A stretch of 36,539 bases of DNA from Rikenella sp031549665 (GTDB lineage: Bacteria > Bacteroidota > Bacteroidia > Bacteroidales > Rikenellaceae). Under the pieces are notes generated by a model. That model was not told the DNA's origin and did not search any database. It saw nothing but the letters and a program-made list of their open reading frames with translations. The stretch is from positions 1 to 36,539 of the forward strand of contig JAVBPJ010000019.1 in the NCBI GenBank assembly GCA_031549665.1, read 5' to 3'. Below, in pieces: positions 7,680 to 15,483 of this stretch (position 1 is the first letter of the stretch; every line of letters begins with the position of its first letter). A program made the position numbers and the translations under genes.

Positions 7680-9644
7680 ATGCTTTCGGTCGACAACATC
7701 ACGGTCTCGTTCGGAGGGACAGACCTGTTCCGCGACGTGTCGTTCCTGATCAACGCCAAGGAGCGGATCGGCCTGGTCGGTAAAAACGGAGCGGGCAAAT
7801 CGACCATCCTCAAAATCATTGCCGGCGAACAGATCCCCACCCTGGGAACGGTCAGCAAAACGGGCGACTGCACCATCGGCTACCTGCCCCAAACCATGCG
7901 CGTGGCCGACGACACCACCCTGGTGGCCGAGTGCGGCAAAGCATTCGACGAGCTGATCTCGCTCGAACGCGAAATCGAACAGATCACCGCCGAAATCGGG
8001 GAACGCACCGACTACGAAAGCGCCGCCTACGAACGGCTGCTGCATCGCCTGCACGAAGCCACCGAACGTTTCCACCTGCTCGAGGGCGACAACCGCGAGG
8101 CCGAGGTGGAGAAAACCCTGCTCGGGCTGGGATTCAAACGCGAAGAGTTCGACCGCCCCACCGCCACCTTTTCGGGCGGCTGGCGCATGCGGATCGAACT
8201 GGCCAAGCTGCTGCTGCGCCGCCCGTCGCTCTTTTTGCTGGACGAACCCACCAACCACCTCGACATCGAGAGCATCCAGTGGCTGGAGGAGTACCTGAAG
8301 AATTTCGCCGGAGCGGTCATCCTCATCTCGCACGACAAGGCCTTCCTGGACAACGTAACCAATCGCACCGTCGAACTGTCGCTGGGCAAGGCCACCGACT
8401 ACAAAGTACCCTACAGCCGTTACGTCGAACTGCGCCGCGAACGCCGCGAACAACAGGCCGCCGCCTACGAGAACCAACAACGGCTGATCGAAAAAACCGA
8501 AGAGTTCATCGAGAAGTTCCGCTACAAACCCACCAAATCGAACCAGGTGCAATCGCGGGTGAAACAGCTCGAAAAACTGGACCGGCTCGAAATCGAAGAG
8601 GAAGATACCGCACGACTGAACATCCGCTTTCCGGCCGCTCCCCGTTCGGGCCAGGTCGTGGTCGAAGCCAAGGAGGCCGGGATGAACTTCGGTCCCAAAC
8701 GGGTATTCTCAGACGCCAGCCTGGTGGTCGAACGTGGCGAGAAAGTGGCGCTGGTGGGGCGTAACGGCGAAGGAAAAACCACCTTCGTGCGGTTGGCCAT
8801 GGGAGAATTGAGACCCACCGAGGGAAACCTCCGGCTGGGACACAACGTACACATCGGCTACTTTGCGCAAAATCAGGACGACCTGATGGACGGCGAATTC
8901 ACGGTTTTCGACACGCTCGACCTCGTGGCCGTGGGCGACATCCGCACCCGCCTGCGCGACATCCTGGGCGCTTTCCTGTTCCGGGGCGAAGAGGTGGACA
9001 AAAAAGTCAAAGTCCTCTCGGGCGGCGAACGGTCGCGGCTGGCCATGGCCCGGTTGATGCTGGAGCCCTACAATCTGCTGATCCTGGACGAACCCACCAA
9101 CCACATGGACATGCGGTCGAAAGAGATCCTCAAGCAGGCCCTCGAAAAGTACGACGGCACGGTGTTGGTCATCTCGCACGACCGCGAGTTTCTGGACGGG
9201 TTGGTGAGCAAAGTTTACGAATTCCGGGACGGCCGCGTCAAAGAGTATCTGGGTGGCATTTACGACTTCATCGAACGCCGCAAACTTGAAAACCTGCGCG
9301 AGATCGAACGCCAGACTACAGCCCCTTCCCCTGTCCGGGCCGCCGAAAAATCCGCCGCCGCAACGCCAACCGCCGAACGTATCCCCTCGTACACCGAAAA
9401 AAAGGAGAACGACCGCAAACGCAACCAACTCCGCTCCCAAGTGGCGAAACTCGAAGGCGAGATCGAAAAACTCGAAACCGAAATCGCCCGACTCGACACC
9501 CAATTCGCAAACCCCGAAGCCCACGGCATCGACCTGCGCGACCCGTCGCACTTCGACCAATACAACCGCTTAAAAAACAGCCTCGCCAAACGGATGACCG
9601 CTTGGGAAGAGGCGCAAAACACCCTCGAAACCTATGACCGATAA
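7680..9644 (+). CDS. ABC-F family ATPase, Uup-like
   Basis: Soluble twin-cassette ATPase without membrane domain; ABC-F proteins act on the ribosome. Cassette 1 has Walker A GKNGAGKST near residue 40 and signature FSGGWRMR followed by LDEPTNHLD; cassette 2 has GRNGEGKTT and LSGGERSRLAMARLML with LDEPTNHMD. The linker between cassettes carries a lysine/arginine-rich coiled coil (the P-site tRNA interaction motif region). After cassette 2 come a disordered Ala/Pro stretch and a C-terminal coiled coil (about residues 575-650), the arrangement of Uup. 654 residues. A role in antibiotic protection is not implied by sequence. Overlaps rlmB by 11 nt. Confidence 0.93.
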   Translation: MLSVDNITVSFGGTDLFRDVSFLINAKERIGLVGKNGAGKSTILKIIAGEQIPTLGTVSKTGDCTIGYLPQTMRVADDTTLVAECGKAFDELISLEREIEQITAEIGERTDYESAAYERLLHRLHEATERFHLLEGDNREAEVEKTLLGLGFKREEFDRPTATFSGGWRMRIELAKLLLRRPSLFLLDEPTNHLDIESIQWLEEYLKNFAGAVILISHDKAFLDNVTNRTVELSLGKATDYKVPYSRYVELRRERREQQAAAYENQQRLIEKTEEFIEKFRYKPTKSNQVQSRVKQLEKLDRLEIEEEDTARLNIRFPAAPRSGQVVVEAKEAGMNFGPKRVFSDASLVVERGEKVALVGRNGEGKTTFVRLAMGELRPTEGNLRLGHNVHIGYFAQNQDDLMDGEFTVFDTLDLVAVGDIRTRLRDILGAFLFRGEEVDKKVKVLSGGERSRLAMARLMLEPYNLLILDEPTNHMDMRSKEILKQALEKYDGTVLVISHDREFLDGLVSKVYEFRDGRVKEYLGGIYDFIERRKLENLREIERQTTAPSPVRAAEKSAAATPTAERIPSYTEKKENDRKRNQLRSQVAKLEGEIEKLETEIARLDTQFANPEAHGIDLRDPSHFDQYNRLKNSLAKRMTAWEEAQNTLETYDR

Positions 9645-10638
9645 AGAACGCGGATTTTTCCGCCGTCCCGAAGATAACGACACCGACTCTTCTTCCTCCC
9701 GCAAGCCGTTCGAGCGGCGCCCCTACGAACGCCGCCCCATGGGCAGCCACGACGCTCCCCGTAGCAACCGCTTCCCGAACAAATCGTTCGGCGATAAAAA
9801 CGGCCCCAAACCGTTCGGCAAGTTCGGCGACAAAAAACCCTTCGGCAAGCCGTTCGGAAAACCGTTCGACCGCGACAAACTGCCCGAAAACCTGATCTTT
9901 GGCATCCACCCCGTACGCGAAGCCATCGAAGCGGGCAAACAGATCGAAAAACTCTACTTCCGCCGCCCCGGCGAGGAAGGGGGATCGACCAACCCGGCCA
10001 TCGCCGAACTGCGCGAAATGGCCGAAACGGCCGGAATCTTCATCCAGGAGGTACCCAACGAACGGCTCGACTACCTGGCCCGCCAGGGCAACCACCAGGG
10101 CGTGGTCGGTATCATCGCCCTCGTCGAATACCGCGAAATCAACGAGCTGCTCGAAGAACTGGCGGCCCAGGTCTCGGCCACTCCCCCGCCGCTGGTGGTG
10201 GTGATGGATTCGGTGACGGATATCCGGAACTTCGGCGCCATCGCACGGAGCGCCGAATGCGCCGGCGCCTCGGCCATCATCCTGCCTGCCAAAAACTCGG
10301 CTCCGGTCAACGCCGAAGCCCTCAAAAGCTCGGCCGGAGCGCTCAACCTCATCCCCATCAGCCGCGTGGGCAGCCTCAAAGGGGTGCTGAAACAACTGCA
10401 CGAGATTGGATTCCAATGCGTTGCCGCCACCGAAAAAAGCACCACCCCCATCTACTCGGCAAACCTGAACCACCCCACCGCACTGGTACTCGGCTCGGAA
10501 GATCAAGGCATCTCGCCCGATGTGCTCGAACTGTGCCAACAGCAAGTGGCCATCCCGCTCCGGGGACGCATCGAATCGCTCAACGTCTCGGCCGCCGCCG
10601 CCGTCCTGTTCTTCGAATTCCGCCGGCAAACGTCGTAA
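9634..10638 (+). CDS. rlmB: TrmH-family 23S rRNA 2'-O-methyltransferase, RlmB type, with low-complexity N-terminal extension
   Basis: SPOUT-class methyltransferase; RlmB methylates the ribose of G2251 in 23S rRNA. The core starts at about residue 87 with LIFGIHPVREAIEAG (substrate-binding domain), then SpoU motifs NFGAIARSAECAGA, VLGSEDQGIS and the knot motif IPLRGRIESLNVSAAAAV. The first ~85 residues are an extra disordered segment rich in Phe-Gly-Lys with repeats of the type PFGKPFGKPF, positively charged and perhaps RNA-binding. Overlap with the ABC-F gene suggests coupled translation; last gene of the rpe operon, closed by the terminator at 10661. Confidence 0.92.
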   Translation: MTDKERGFFRRPEDNDTDSSSSRKPFERRPYERRPMGSHDAPRSNRFPNKSFGDKNGPKPFGKFGDKKPFGKPFGKPFDRDKLPENLIFGIHPVREAIEAGKQIEKLYFRRPGEEGGSTNPAIAELREMAETAGIFIQEVPNERLDYLARQGNHQGVVGIIALVEYREINELLEELAAQVSATPPPLVVVMDSVTDIRNFGAIARSAECAGASAIILPAKNSAPVNAEALKSSAGALNLIPISRVGSLKGVLKQLHEIGFQCVAATEKSTTPIYSANLNHPTALVLGSEDQGISPDVLELCQQQVAIPLRGRIESLNVSAAAAVLFFEFRRQTS

Positions 10639-10660
10639 TTCCCCCTTCCTTTCGATTCTC

Positions 10661-10690
10661 AAGGCCCGGACTCCGGGCCTTTTGCTTTTC
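10661..10690 (+). terminator. Intrinsic terminator of the rpe-rlmB operon
   Basis: AAGGCCCGG / CCGGGCCTT stem of 9 bp with loop ACT, followed by TTGCTTTT, 22 nt after the rlmB stop. Confidence 0.85.
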
Positions 10691-10770
10691 GTTGGAGGAG
10701 TTTGTACTAACTGCGCTCGGGCCGGACCCTTCGGGGCTTTTACTTGGAGTTTGCTCTAACCAGTCTCCGA

Positions 10771-10814
10771 CTGTCCTCAGGCCGGACTGGCCCCGCGTGC
10801 CCGCGGCGGGCTTT
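10771..10814 (+). repeat. Left inverted arm, core
   Basis: 44 nt matching the reverse complement of 11704-11747 with one mismatch; the inner 35 nt (10780-10814) are identical. The arm ends in a GCCCG-CGG-CGGGC hairpin followed by six T, so it also looks like an intrinsic terminator reading rightwards. Confidence 0.9.
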
Positions 10815-10817
10815 TTT
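10799..10817 (+). terminator. Second terminator-like hairpin inside the left arm
   Basis: Stem GCCCG/CGGGC, loop CGG, then TTTTTT. Could back up the rlmB terminator. Its mirror copy lies in the right arm, but the T run there is interrupted by C. Confidence 0.6.
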
Positions 10818-10900
10818 GTGTTTGTGCAGTTGGGTTTGTTGTTCTTATTCGGAGTTGCTCGGTACGTTCCGTACCTTTCGGAGGGGCTGAACCGCACTCG

Positions 10901-11002
10901 CCTGAAAGCAAGCTTTCGCTCGGCGGCTCCGCCCCCTCCGAAAACCTGCGGTGTTCCGCAACTCCTGCGACGAACAAACTTTTTCGCTGCAACTATGGCA
11001 AT
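10901..11002 (+). repeat. Direct palindromic unit A
   Basis: About 102 nt. Contains three small hairpins: GAAAGC-AA-GCTTTC (10904-10917), GGCGG-CT-CCGCC, and TGCGG-TGTT-CCGCA. Followed by a less conserved tail ending GGCAAT. Confidence 0.85.
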
Positions 11003-11040
11003 ACCCAAATTCTCAGGAACTCCGTAAGGATCGTATTCCG

Positions 11041-11145
11041 TCTGAAAACAAGTTTTCGCCCGGCGGCTCCGCTCCCTCCGAAAACCTGCGGTGTTCCGCA
11101 ACTCCTCCTCCGAATAAACCTCTCTGCCACGACTCCAGCGGCAAT
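11041..11145 (+). repeat. Direct palindromic unit B
   Basis: About 105 nt, 140 nt downstream of unit A. The first hairpin is GAAAAC-AA-GTTTTC (11044-11057), a paired change relative to unit A; the TGCGG-TGTT-CCGCA hairpin is identical. The tail again ends GGCAAT. Confidence 0.85.
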
Positions 11146-11186
11146 CCAAACACTTCACCACGACTTCATGTGGATTGTCCCACTCG

Positions 11187-11289
11187 CCCGAACGCAGGTT
11201 TTCGCTCGGCGGATCCGCCCCCTCCGAAAATCTGCCGATGTTCCGCAACTCCTGCAACGAACAAACTTCTCCGTTACAACCCCACAGGA
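11187..11289 (+). repeat. Direct palindromic unit C
   Basis: About 103 nt, 146 nt downstream of unit B. More decayed: the first hairpin has a mismatch (GAACGC-AG-GTTTTC) and the third is broken, while the GGCGG/CCGCC palindrome is kept. Confidence 0.8.
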
Positions 11290-11489
11290 TCAGCTTTTCA
11301 ACGTTAGCCGAACGAGTAAAACGATAGTGGCACACAGTATTGATATTGGGCGGCAAAGCCGATCTGCCAACGTCGGTGCCGGCCTTTACTCCAGCTTGCA
11401 CAAACAGCCCTGGGTTTGATCGCTTGACTTGCTGCAAACACTAATTTGATCGCAGAGCGGCTTTGGTTGCAGCAGATGCATCCTCGACT

Positions 11490-11570
11490 GCGTTGGAAAG
11501 AGCCGCAGGCTTTGGTTACGGCAGATGCGTTCTTGGTCTTGGATGCGTTGGAAAGAGCCGCAGGCTTTGG
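11490..11570 (+). repeat. Short tandem repeat, two 26-nt exact copies
   Basis: The 26 nt beginning GCGTTGGAAAGAGCC occur at 11490-11515 and 11545-11570, 55 nt apart, each preceded by a GCAGATGC element. The motif AGAGCC-GCA-GGCT is itself a small palindrome, echoed near 11825. Confidence 0.85.
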
Positions 11571-11703
11571 GGATGGGTTGGGGAGGCGAACGAAAGCTTG
11601 CTTTCAGGTGAGCATTCCTCGGCCCATCGCCAAAACTACGTAGTAGTTCCCAACGCAACCACAACCCAACAATCCGGCACAACCCAGCAACACAAACACA
11701 AAG

Positions 11704-11747
11704 AAAGCCCGCCGCGGGCACGCGGGGCCAGTCCGGCCCGAGGACAG
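11704..11747 (-). repeat. Right inverted arm, core
   Basis: Reverse-complement partner of 10771-10814 (43 of 44 positions). Further inward, 11591-11608 is the exact reverse complement of the first 18 nt of unit A, so the similarity between the two ends runs beyond the core. Confidence 0.9.
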
Positions 11748-11841
11748 TTAGTACAAACTCCAAAAGAAGACTCGAAGAGTCCCCGAGGACAGTTGGTGAA
11801 GGGTTAGAGCAAACGCCAAGTAAAAGAGCCGGAGGCTCCAG

Positions 11842-12747
11842 TTATTTTGCCGACAGGGATGCCAGGGCGATGGAATAAAGTTTGGAGGCTTCGCTATCTC
11901 CGCGCGAGGTGAGTACGCAGGGTGCGGTAGTACCCATGACCATGGCTGCGAGCGATCCGCCGCACAGTTTGGTAGACGTTTTGAAGAAAACGTTGGCGCT
12001 TTCGATGTTCGGGAAAACCAGGCAGTCGGCGTCTCCGGCCACGGGGCTGGAGAGTTTTTTGATGCGGGCCGTTTCGGCATCGAGGGCCACGTCGAGGGCC
12101 AGCGGGCCGTCGACCAGGCCGCAGTTGCCCAGTTGTCCGCGTTCGGCCATTTTCGAGATCATCGCCGCATCGACACAGGCCTGCATGCCGGGGAGCATTT
12201 GCTCGGTGGCTGCGATCAGCGCCACTTTTGGGCGTTCGATTTGGAGCAGGCGGGCCACTTGCAGCACATAGTTTGTGATGGCTACCTTTTGATTCAGGTC
12301 GGGGGCGGGGATCACCGCCACGTCGGCAATGGCCAGCAGTTTGTGGTACTGGGGTATTTCGACCAGCGTCACGTGGCTCAGCACCCCTTTGGGCGGAAGC
12401 AGGCCTCCCTCTTTCTTCAGGATGCCGCGCATGTAACGGTCGGTGCTGACCAGGCCTTTCATCAGGATATCGGCATTGCCCGAGCGCACCATTTCCACCG
12501 CTGTGGCCACGCAGGCCACGTCGCCGTCCTGTTCAACGATTCGGTAGTCGGCCAGGTCGATTTTTTCGGCCGAGGCGATAGCGCGGATTTGCGCCGTGTC
12601 GCCGATCAGGATCGGATCGACCAGTCCGGCCCGGCGGGCCTGTTCAACCGCTTGCAGCGTATGGGCATCCTGGGCGTAGGCGACGGCCAGGCGGCGGCGA
12701 CCGCGCACAGCGGCCGCTTCGACCAGTTGGGAGAGTCGGGTAATCAT
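11842..12747 (-). CDS. ptb: Phosphate butyryltransferase / phosphotransacetylase family enzyme
   Basis: PTA_PTB family: transfers an acyl group between CoA and phosphate. 301 residues, as usual for Ptb. Seen: VAYAQDAHTLQAVEQA, the phosphate-binding ILMKGLVSTDRYMRGILK (about 95-112), LSHVTLVEIP, NCGLVDGPLALDVAL, and the C-terminal GGSLAAMVMGTTAPCVLTSRGDS. Substrate (butyryl, branched-chain or acetyl) cannot be fixed by sequence. Starts 4 nt after the ackA stop, so it is the last gene of crcB-pta-ackA-ptb. No butyrate kinase is present here; the acyl phosphate might be used by AckA or by a kinase elsewhere. Confidence 0.88.
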   Translation of the reverse strand: MITRLSQLVEAAAVRGRRRLAVAYAQDAHTLQAVEQARRAGLVDPILIGDTAQIRAIASAEKIDLADYRIVEQDGDVACVATAVEMVRSGNADILMKGLVSTDRYMRGILKKEGGLLPPKGVLSHVTLVEIPQYHKLLAIADVAVIPAPDLNQKVAITNYVLQVARLLQIERPKVALIAATEQMLPGMQACVDAAMISKMAERGQLGNCGLVDGPLALDVALDAETARIKKLSSPVAGDADCLVFPNIESANVFFKTSTKLCGGSLAAMVMGTTAPCVLTSRGDSEASKLYSIALASLSAK

Positions 12748-12751
12748 GGGG

Positions 12752-13972
12752 TTATTCCGCGGGGGTCTTGCGCAACAGGCGGTAGGTGTCCGAGGCGATC
12801 ACGAACTCTTCGTCCGTGCAGATCATGGCCACCTTGATGGTCGATTCGGGCGCCGAGATCACGCCGTCCACTCCCACGGCAGCGTCGTTGGCCTGGGGGT
12901 CCAGGACGATTCCCATGGCTTCCAATCCCTTGCAGAATTCCGTCCGGGGCATCGCTGAATTTTCGGCGATCCCTCCCGTGAAGACCAGCAGATCGGCCCC
13001 TTCCAGTTCGGCCACGTAGGAGCCGATGAAACGGCGCACCCGCATCGCAAACATGGAGATGGCCAGTTGCGCCTTGTCGTTTCCGGCCTTGGCGGCGGCA
13101 AGGATGTCGCGCCAGTCGGACGACACGCCGCTCACCCCCAGCAAACCGGAGTATTTGTTAATCAGGTCGCTTGCCTTTTGCACCGTGATGCCCTCTTTTT
13201 CCATGATATAGAGCAGCACGCCCGGATCGATGGTACCGCAGCGGGTGCCCATCATCAGGCCGTCGACGGGGGTAAAGCCCATCGAGGTGTCCACCGACTT
13301 GCCGTTGCGGATGGCTGTCACCGAGGCGCCGTTTCCGATGTGGCAGGTAATGATTTTCGAGTTGTGGAAATCGAGTCCCACCAGCGCGCAGGCTTTTTGG
13401 GCCACGTATTTGTGGCTGGTGCCGTGAAATCCGTAACGGCGGATGCGGTGTTCCTCGTAGTATTTGTAGGGGATGGCGTAGAGGTAGCTCTCGCGCGGCA
13501 TGGTTTGGTGGAACGAGGTGTCGAAAACCGCTACCTGGGGGATGGTGGGCAGCAGCCGTTCTATGGAAAGAATCCCTTTGAAGTTGGCCGGATTGTGCAG
13601 AGGGGCCAGTTCGAAACATTTTTCGATTTGCTGTTTCACCGTGGGGGTAACGATGGCGCTGTCCTGAAAATATTCGCCTCCGTGGGCAACGCGGTGTCCG
13701 GCGGCCGAGATCTCGGACAGCGACCCGATCACTCCGTGGTGTTCGTCGGTCAGGGTGGCCAAAATCAGGTTGATTCCCACCGAGTGGTCGGGAATGCTTT
13801 GGATGAATTCGTACTTGGGTTTATCGGCCGGTTTGTGGGTCAACACGCCGTCCGTAAGGCCGATCCGCTCCACCTGGCCTTTGGCCAGCAGGCGGTGTTC
13901 TTTGGGATTACTGATTTGAATGAGTTGGTACTTGATCGAGGAGCTTCCGCAGTTGAGTACGAGGATAATCAT
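12752..13972 (-). CDS. ackA: Acetate kinase
   Basis: Makes acetate and ATP from acetyl phosphate and ADP. 406 residues of the ASKHA fold. Motifs: LVLNCGSSSIKYQL at the N-terminus, AAGHRVAHGGEYF, VAVFDTSFHQTMP, YGFHGTSHKYV, CHIGNGASVTA, DTSMGFTPVDGLMMGTRCGTIDP and VFTGGIAENS. These separate it from butyrate kinase. Lies 38 nt after pta and just before ptb. Confidence 0.97.
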   Translation of the reverse strand: MIILVLNCGSSSIKYQLIQISNPKEHRLLAKGQVERIGLTDGVLTHKPADKPKYEFIQSIPDHSVGINLILATLTDEHHGVIGSLSEISAAGHRVAHGGEYFQDSAIVTPTVKQQIEKCFELAPLHNPANFKGILSIERLLPTIPQVAVFDTSFHQTMPRESYLYAIPYKYYEEHRIRRYGFHGTSHKYVAQKACALVGLDFHNSKIITCHIGNGASVTAIRNGKSVDTSMGFTPVDGLMMGTRCGTIDPGVLLYIMEKEGITVQKASDLINKYSGLLGVSGVSSDWRDILAAAKAGNDKAQLAISMFAMRVRRFIGSYVAELEGADLLVFTGGIAENSAMPRTEFCKGLEAMGIVLDPQANDAAVGVDGVISAPESTIKVAMICTDEEFVIASDTYRLLRKTPAE

Positions 13973-14010
13973 AACGAGCGAGGTAGGAAGGGGATGGTGG
14001 GTTGTGGAGA

Positions 14011-15012
14011 TTATGCGTTTTGGGCTTGACAGGCGGTGATGGCGACCAGGCTGGTGATGTCGCTCACCGAACAGCCGCGCGAGAGGTCGTTGATCGGAGC
14101 GGCCATCCCTTGCAGCACGGGGCCGATAGCCTCGGCATCGGCCAGGCGTTGCACCAGTTTGTAGGCGATGTTGCCCGATTCCAACGAGGGGAAGACCAGC
14201 ACGTTGGCGCGACCGGCTATTTTGCTGTCGGGGGCTTTCTTGCTGCCGATCCCGGGAACGATGGCGGCGTCGGCCTGCAGTTCGCCGTCGATCCTCATGT
14301 CGGGGGCCATCTCTTTGGCCAGCCGGGTGGCTTCGGCCACTTTATCGACCATTTCGTGTTTGGCCGAGCCTTTGGTCGAGAAGCTGAGCATGGCAATGCG
14401 CGGCTCGATGCCTACGATGGCCCGGGTGGTTTTTCCGGTCTCGATGGCAATTTCGGCCAGTTCCGAAGCGGTGGGCATGGGGTGTACGGCGCAGTCGGCA
14501 AAGATCATCATGCCGTTCTCGCCGTAGTGTTTGTCTTTGAGCAGCATGATGAACGCGCCGGAAACGACGCTCACTCCGGGTTTGGTTTTGATGTACTGGA
14601 AGGCGGGACGGAGTACGTCTCCGGTGGCGTTGTCGGCGCCGGCCACTTCGCCGTCGGCGTCGCCGGCCTTGATCATCATCACCGAAAGGTAGAGGGGTTT
14701 TTCGATCAATCGGGCGGCCTCGTCGCGGGTCAGTCCCTTCGAGGCGCGGATCTGAAGCATCAGGTCGATGTAGGCCTCTTTGCGGGGGTGGTTCAGCGGA
14801 TCGACAATGGTGGCCCGCTCAATGTGCTGAAGGCCCCAGTGTTCGGAGATTTCGCGGAGTTGCGCGGGTCCTCCTATAAGGATTACGTCGGCTATTCCTT
14901 CCTGTATGATTTCGTCGGCGGCCCGCAGGGTGCGTTCTTCGCAGCTTTCGGGCAACACAATCCGCATCCGGCGGCTGCGTGCCTGTTCTTTGATTCGGTC
15001 TAAGAGTTCCAT
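14011..15012 (-). CDS. pta: Phosphate acetyltransferase
   Basis: Converts acetyl-CoA and phosphate to acetyl phosphate; with AckA forms the acetate/ATP pathway. 333 residues, the short type without the N-terminal regulatory domains. Seen: MRIVLPESCEERTLRAADEI, GLTRDEAARLIEKPLYLSVMMIKAGDADGEVAGA (substrate loop), IFADCAVHPMPTASELAEIA, and the C-terminal ANVLVFPSLESGNIAYKLVQRL with GPVLQGMAAPINDLSRG. Only 4 nt separate it from crcB upstream. Confidence 0.97.
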   Translation of the reverse strand: MELLDRIKEQARSRRMRIVLPESCEERTLRAADEIIQEGIADVILIGGPAQLREISEHWGLQHIERATIVDPLNHPRKEAYIDLMLQIRASKGLTRDEAARLIEKPLYLSVMMIKAGDADGEVAGADNATGDVLRPAFQYIKTKPGVSVVSGAFIMLLKDKHYGENGMMIFADCAVHPMPTASELAEIAIETGKTTRAIVGIEPRIAMLSFSTKGSAKHEMVDKVAEATRLAKEMAPDMRIDGELQADAAIVPGIGSKKAPDSKIAGRANVLVFPSLESGNIAYKLVQRLADAEAIGPVLQGMAAPINDLSRGCSVSDITSLVAITACQAQNA

Positions 15013-15016
15013 ATCG

Positions 15017-15388
15017 TCATCGTGTTTTAATCATTGTTCCCAGCATCGTGGCTCCCAGGCAGAGCAGCACGCTGACCGCCACGTAGAGCAGCGCCAATCC
15101 GGTTTGGCCGTTTTTCAGCATCCGCAGGCTTTCGATCGAAAATGCCGAAAAGGTGGTGAATCCTCCGCAAAACCCGACCACGCCCAGCAGGTGCGCCGAA
15201 CTGCCGTGTTCTGCGTATCGGAAAAGGATGCCGATCAGCAACGATCCCGCCACATTCACCAGAAGCGTGGCCAACGGAAAGCGTCCCGCCGTTCCCAATG
15301 CCGTACCGGCCATAAAGACTCCCACGCCATAACGCAAAATACTTCCCAACGCTCCGCCGAGTCCGACCCATCCGATATTGACCCACAT
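15017..15388 (-). CDS. crcB: Fluoride channel CrcB/Fluc
   Basis: Small inner-membrane fluoride exporter that works as an inverted dimer. 123 residues with four hydrophobic helices; family motifs GGALGSILRYGV (residues 10-21), FPLATLLVNVAGSLLIG with the conserved Asn, and GFCGGFTTFSAFSIE, the phenylalanine-box region. The longer open frame starts at 15439, but ATG 15388 fits the family start. It is the first gene of the pta-ackA-ptb operon. The leader is about 20 nt, too short for a fluoride riboswitch. Confidence 0.94.
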   Translation of the reverse strand: MWVNIGWVGLGGALGSILRYGVGVFMAGTALGTAGRFPLATLLVNVAGSLLIGILFRYAEHGSSAHLLGVVGFCGGFTTFSAFSIESLRMLKNGQTGLALLYVAVSVLLCLGATMLGTMIKTR

Positions 15389-15408
15389 AGGCAACAATCT
15401 TGTGGCAT

Positions 15409-15439
15409 CAAAGGTAGTGCAATTCTTTGGGGTTTGCAA
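15409..15439 (-). promoter_or_regulatory. Promoter of crcB-pta-ackA-ptb
   Basis: Minus-strand -7 box TACCTTTG (15409-15416) with TTG (15437-15439) 20 nt upstream, as in the Bacteroidota consensus. Overlaps the divergent promoter at 15426-15456. Confidence 0.7.
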
Positions 15440-15456
15440 CCAAATTCCTACCTTTG
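15426..15456 (+). promoter_or_regulatory. Promoter of the deoxyhypusine-synthase-like gene
   Basis: -33 TTTG (15426-15429), 19-nt spacer, -7 TACCTTTG (15449-15456), 27 nt upstream of the ATG. The best consensus promoter in the window. Confidence 0.75.
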
Positions 15457-15483
15457 GCGGATGTAATCAACACCTAACCTGCC

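Larger units (their letters stand above)
10691..11835. repeat. Gene-free repeat island of about 1.1 kb
   Basis: No convincing gene in any frame between the rlmB terminator and ptb. The segment is made of repeats: a pair of long inverted arms at its ends, three direct units in the left half, and a short tandem repeat in the right half. Motifs of the type GGAGTTTG..CTAAC occur at 10697 and 10746 on plus and at about 11761 and 11810 on minus, in shuffled order, so the arms are mosaics rather than simple copies. No transposase is present. The long minus-strand open frame (10580-11437) has no recognisable domain and follows the repeats; I treat it as non-coding. Confidence 0.85.

Noticed and set aside
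6828..8552. Minus-strand open frame of 574 codons across rpe and the ABC-F gene
   Set aside because: It runs through three real genes and a divergent promoter; no domain.
10901..11289. CRISPR array
   Set aside because: Units are ~103 nt and diverged with ~40-nt spacers, and there is no cas gene; this is not a CRISPR pattern.
10580..11437. Minus-strand open frame of 285 codons over the repeat island
   Set aside because: It begins and ends at arbitrary places, overlaps the rlmB end and terminator, has no recognisable domain, and its peptide repetition follows the palindromic DNA units.
15389..15483. Fluoride riboswitch upstream of crcB
   Set aside because: The leader is about 20 nt and shows no fluoride aptamer sequence.
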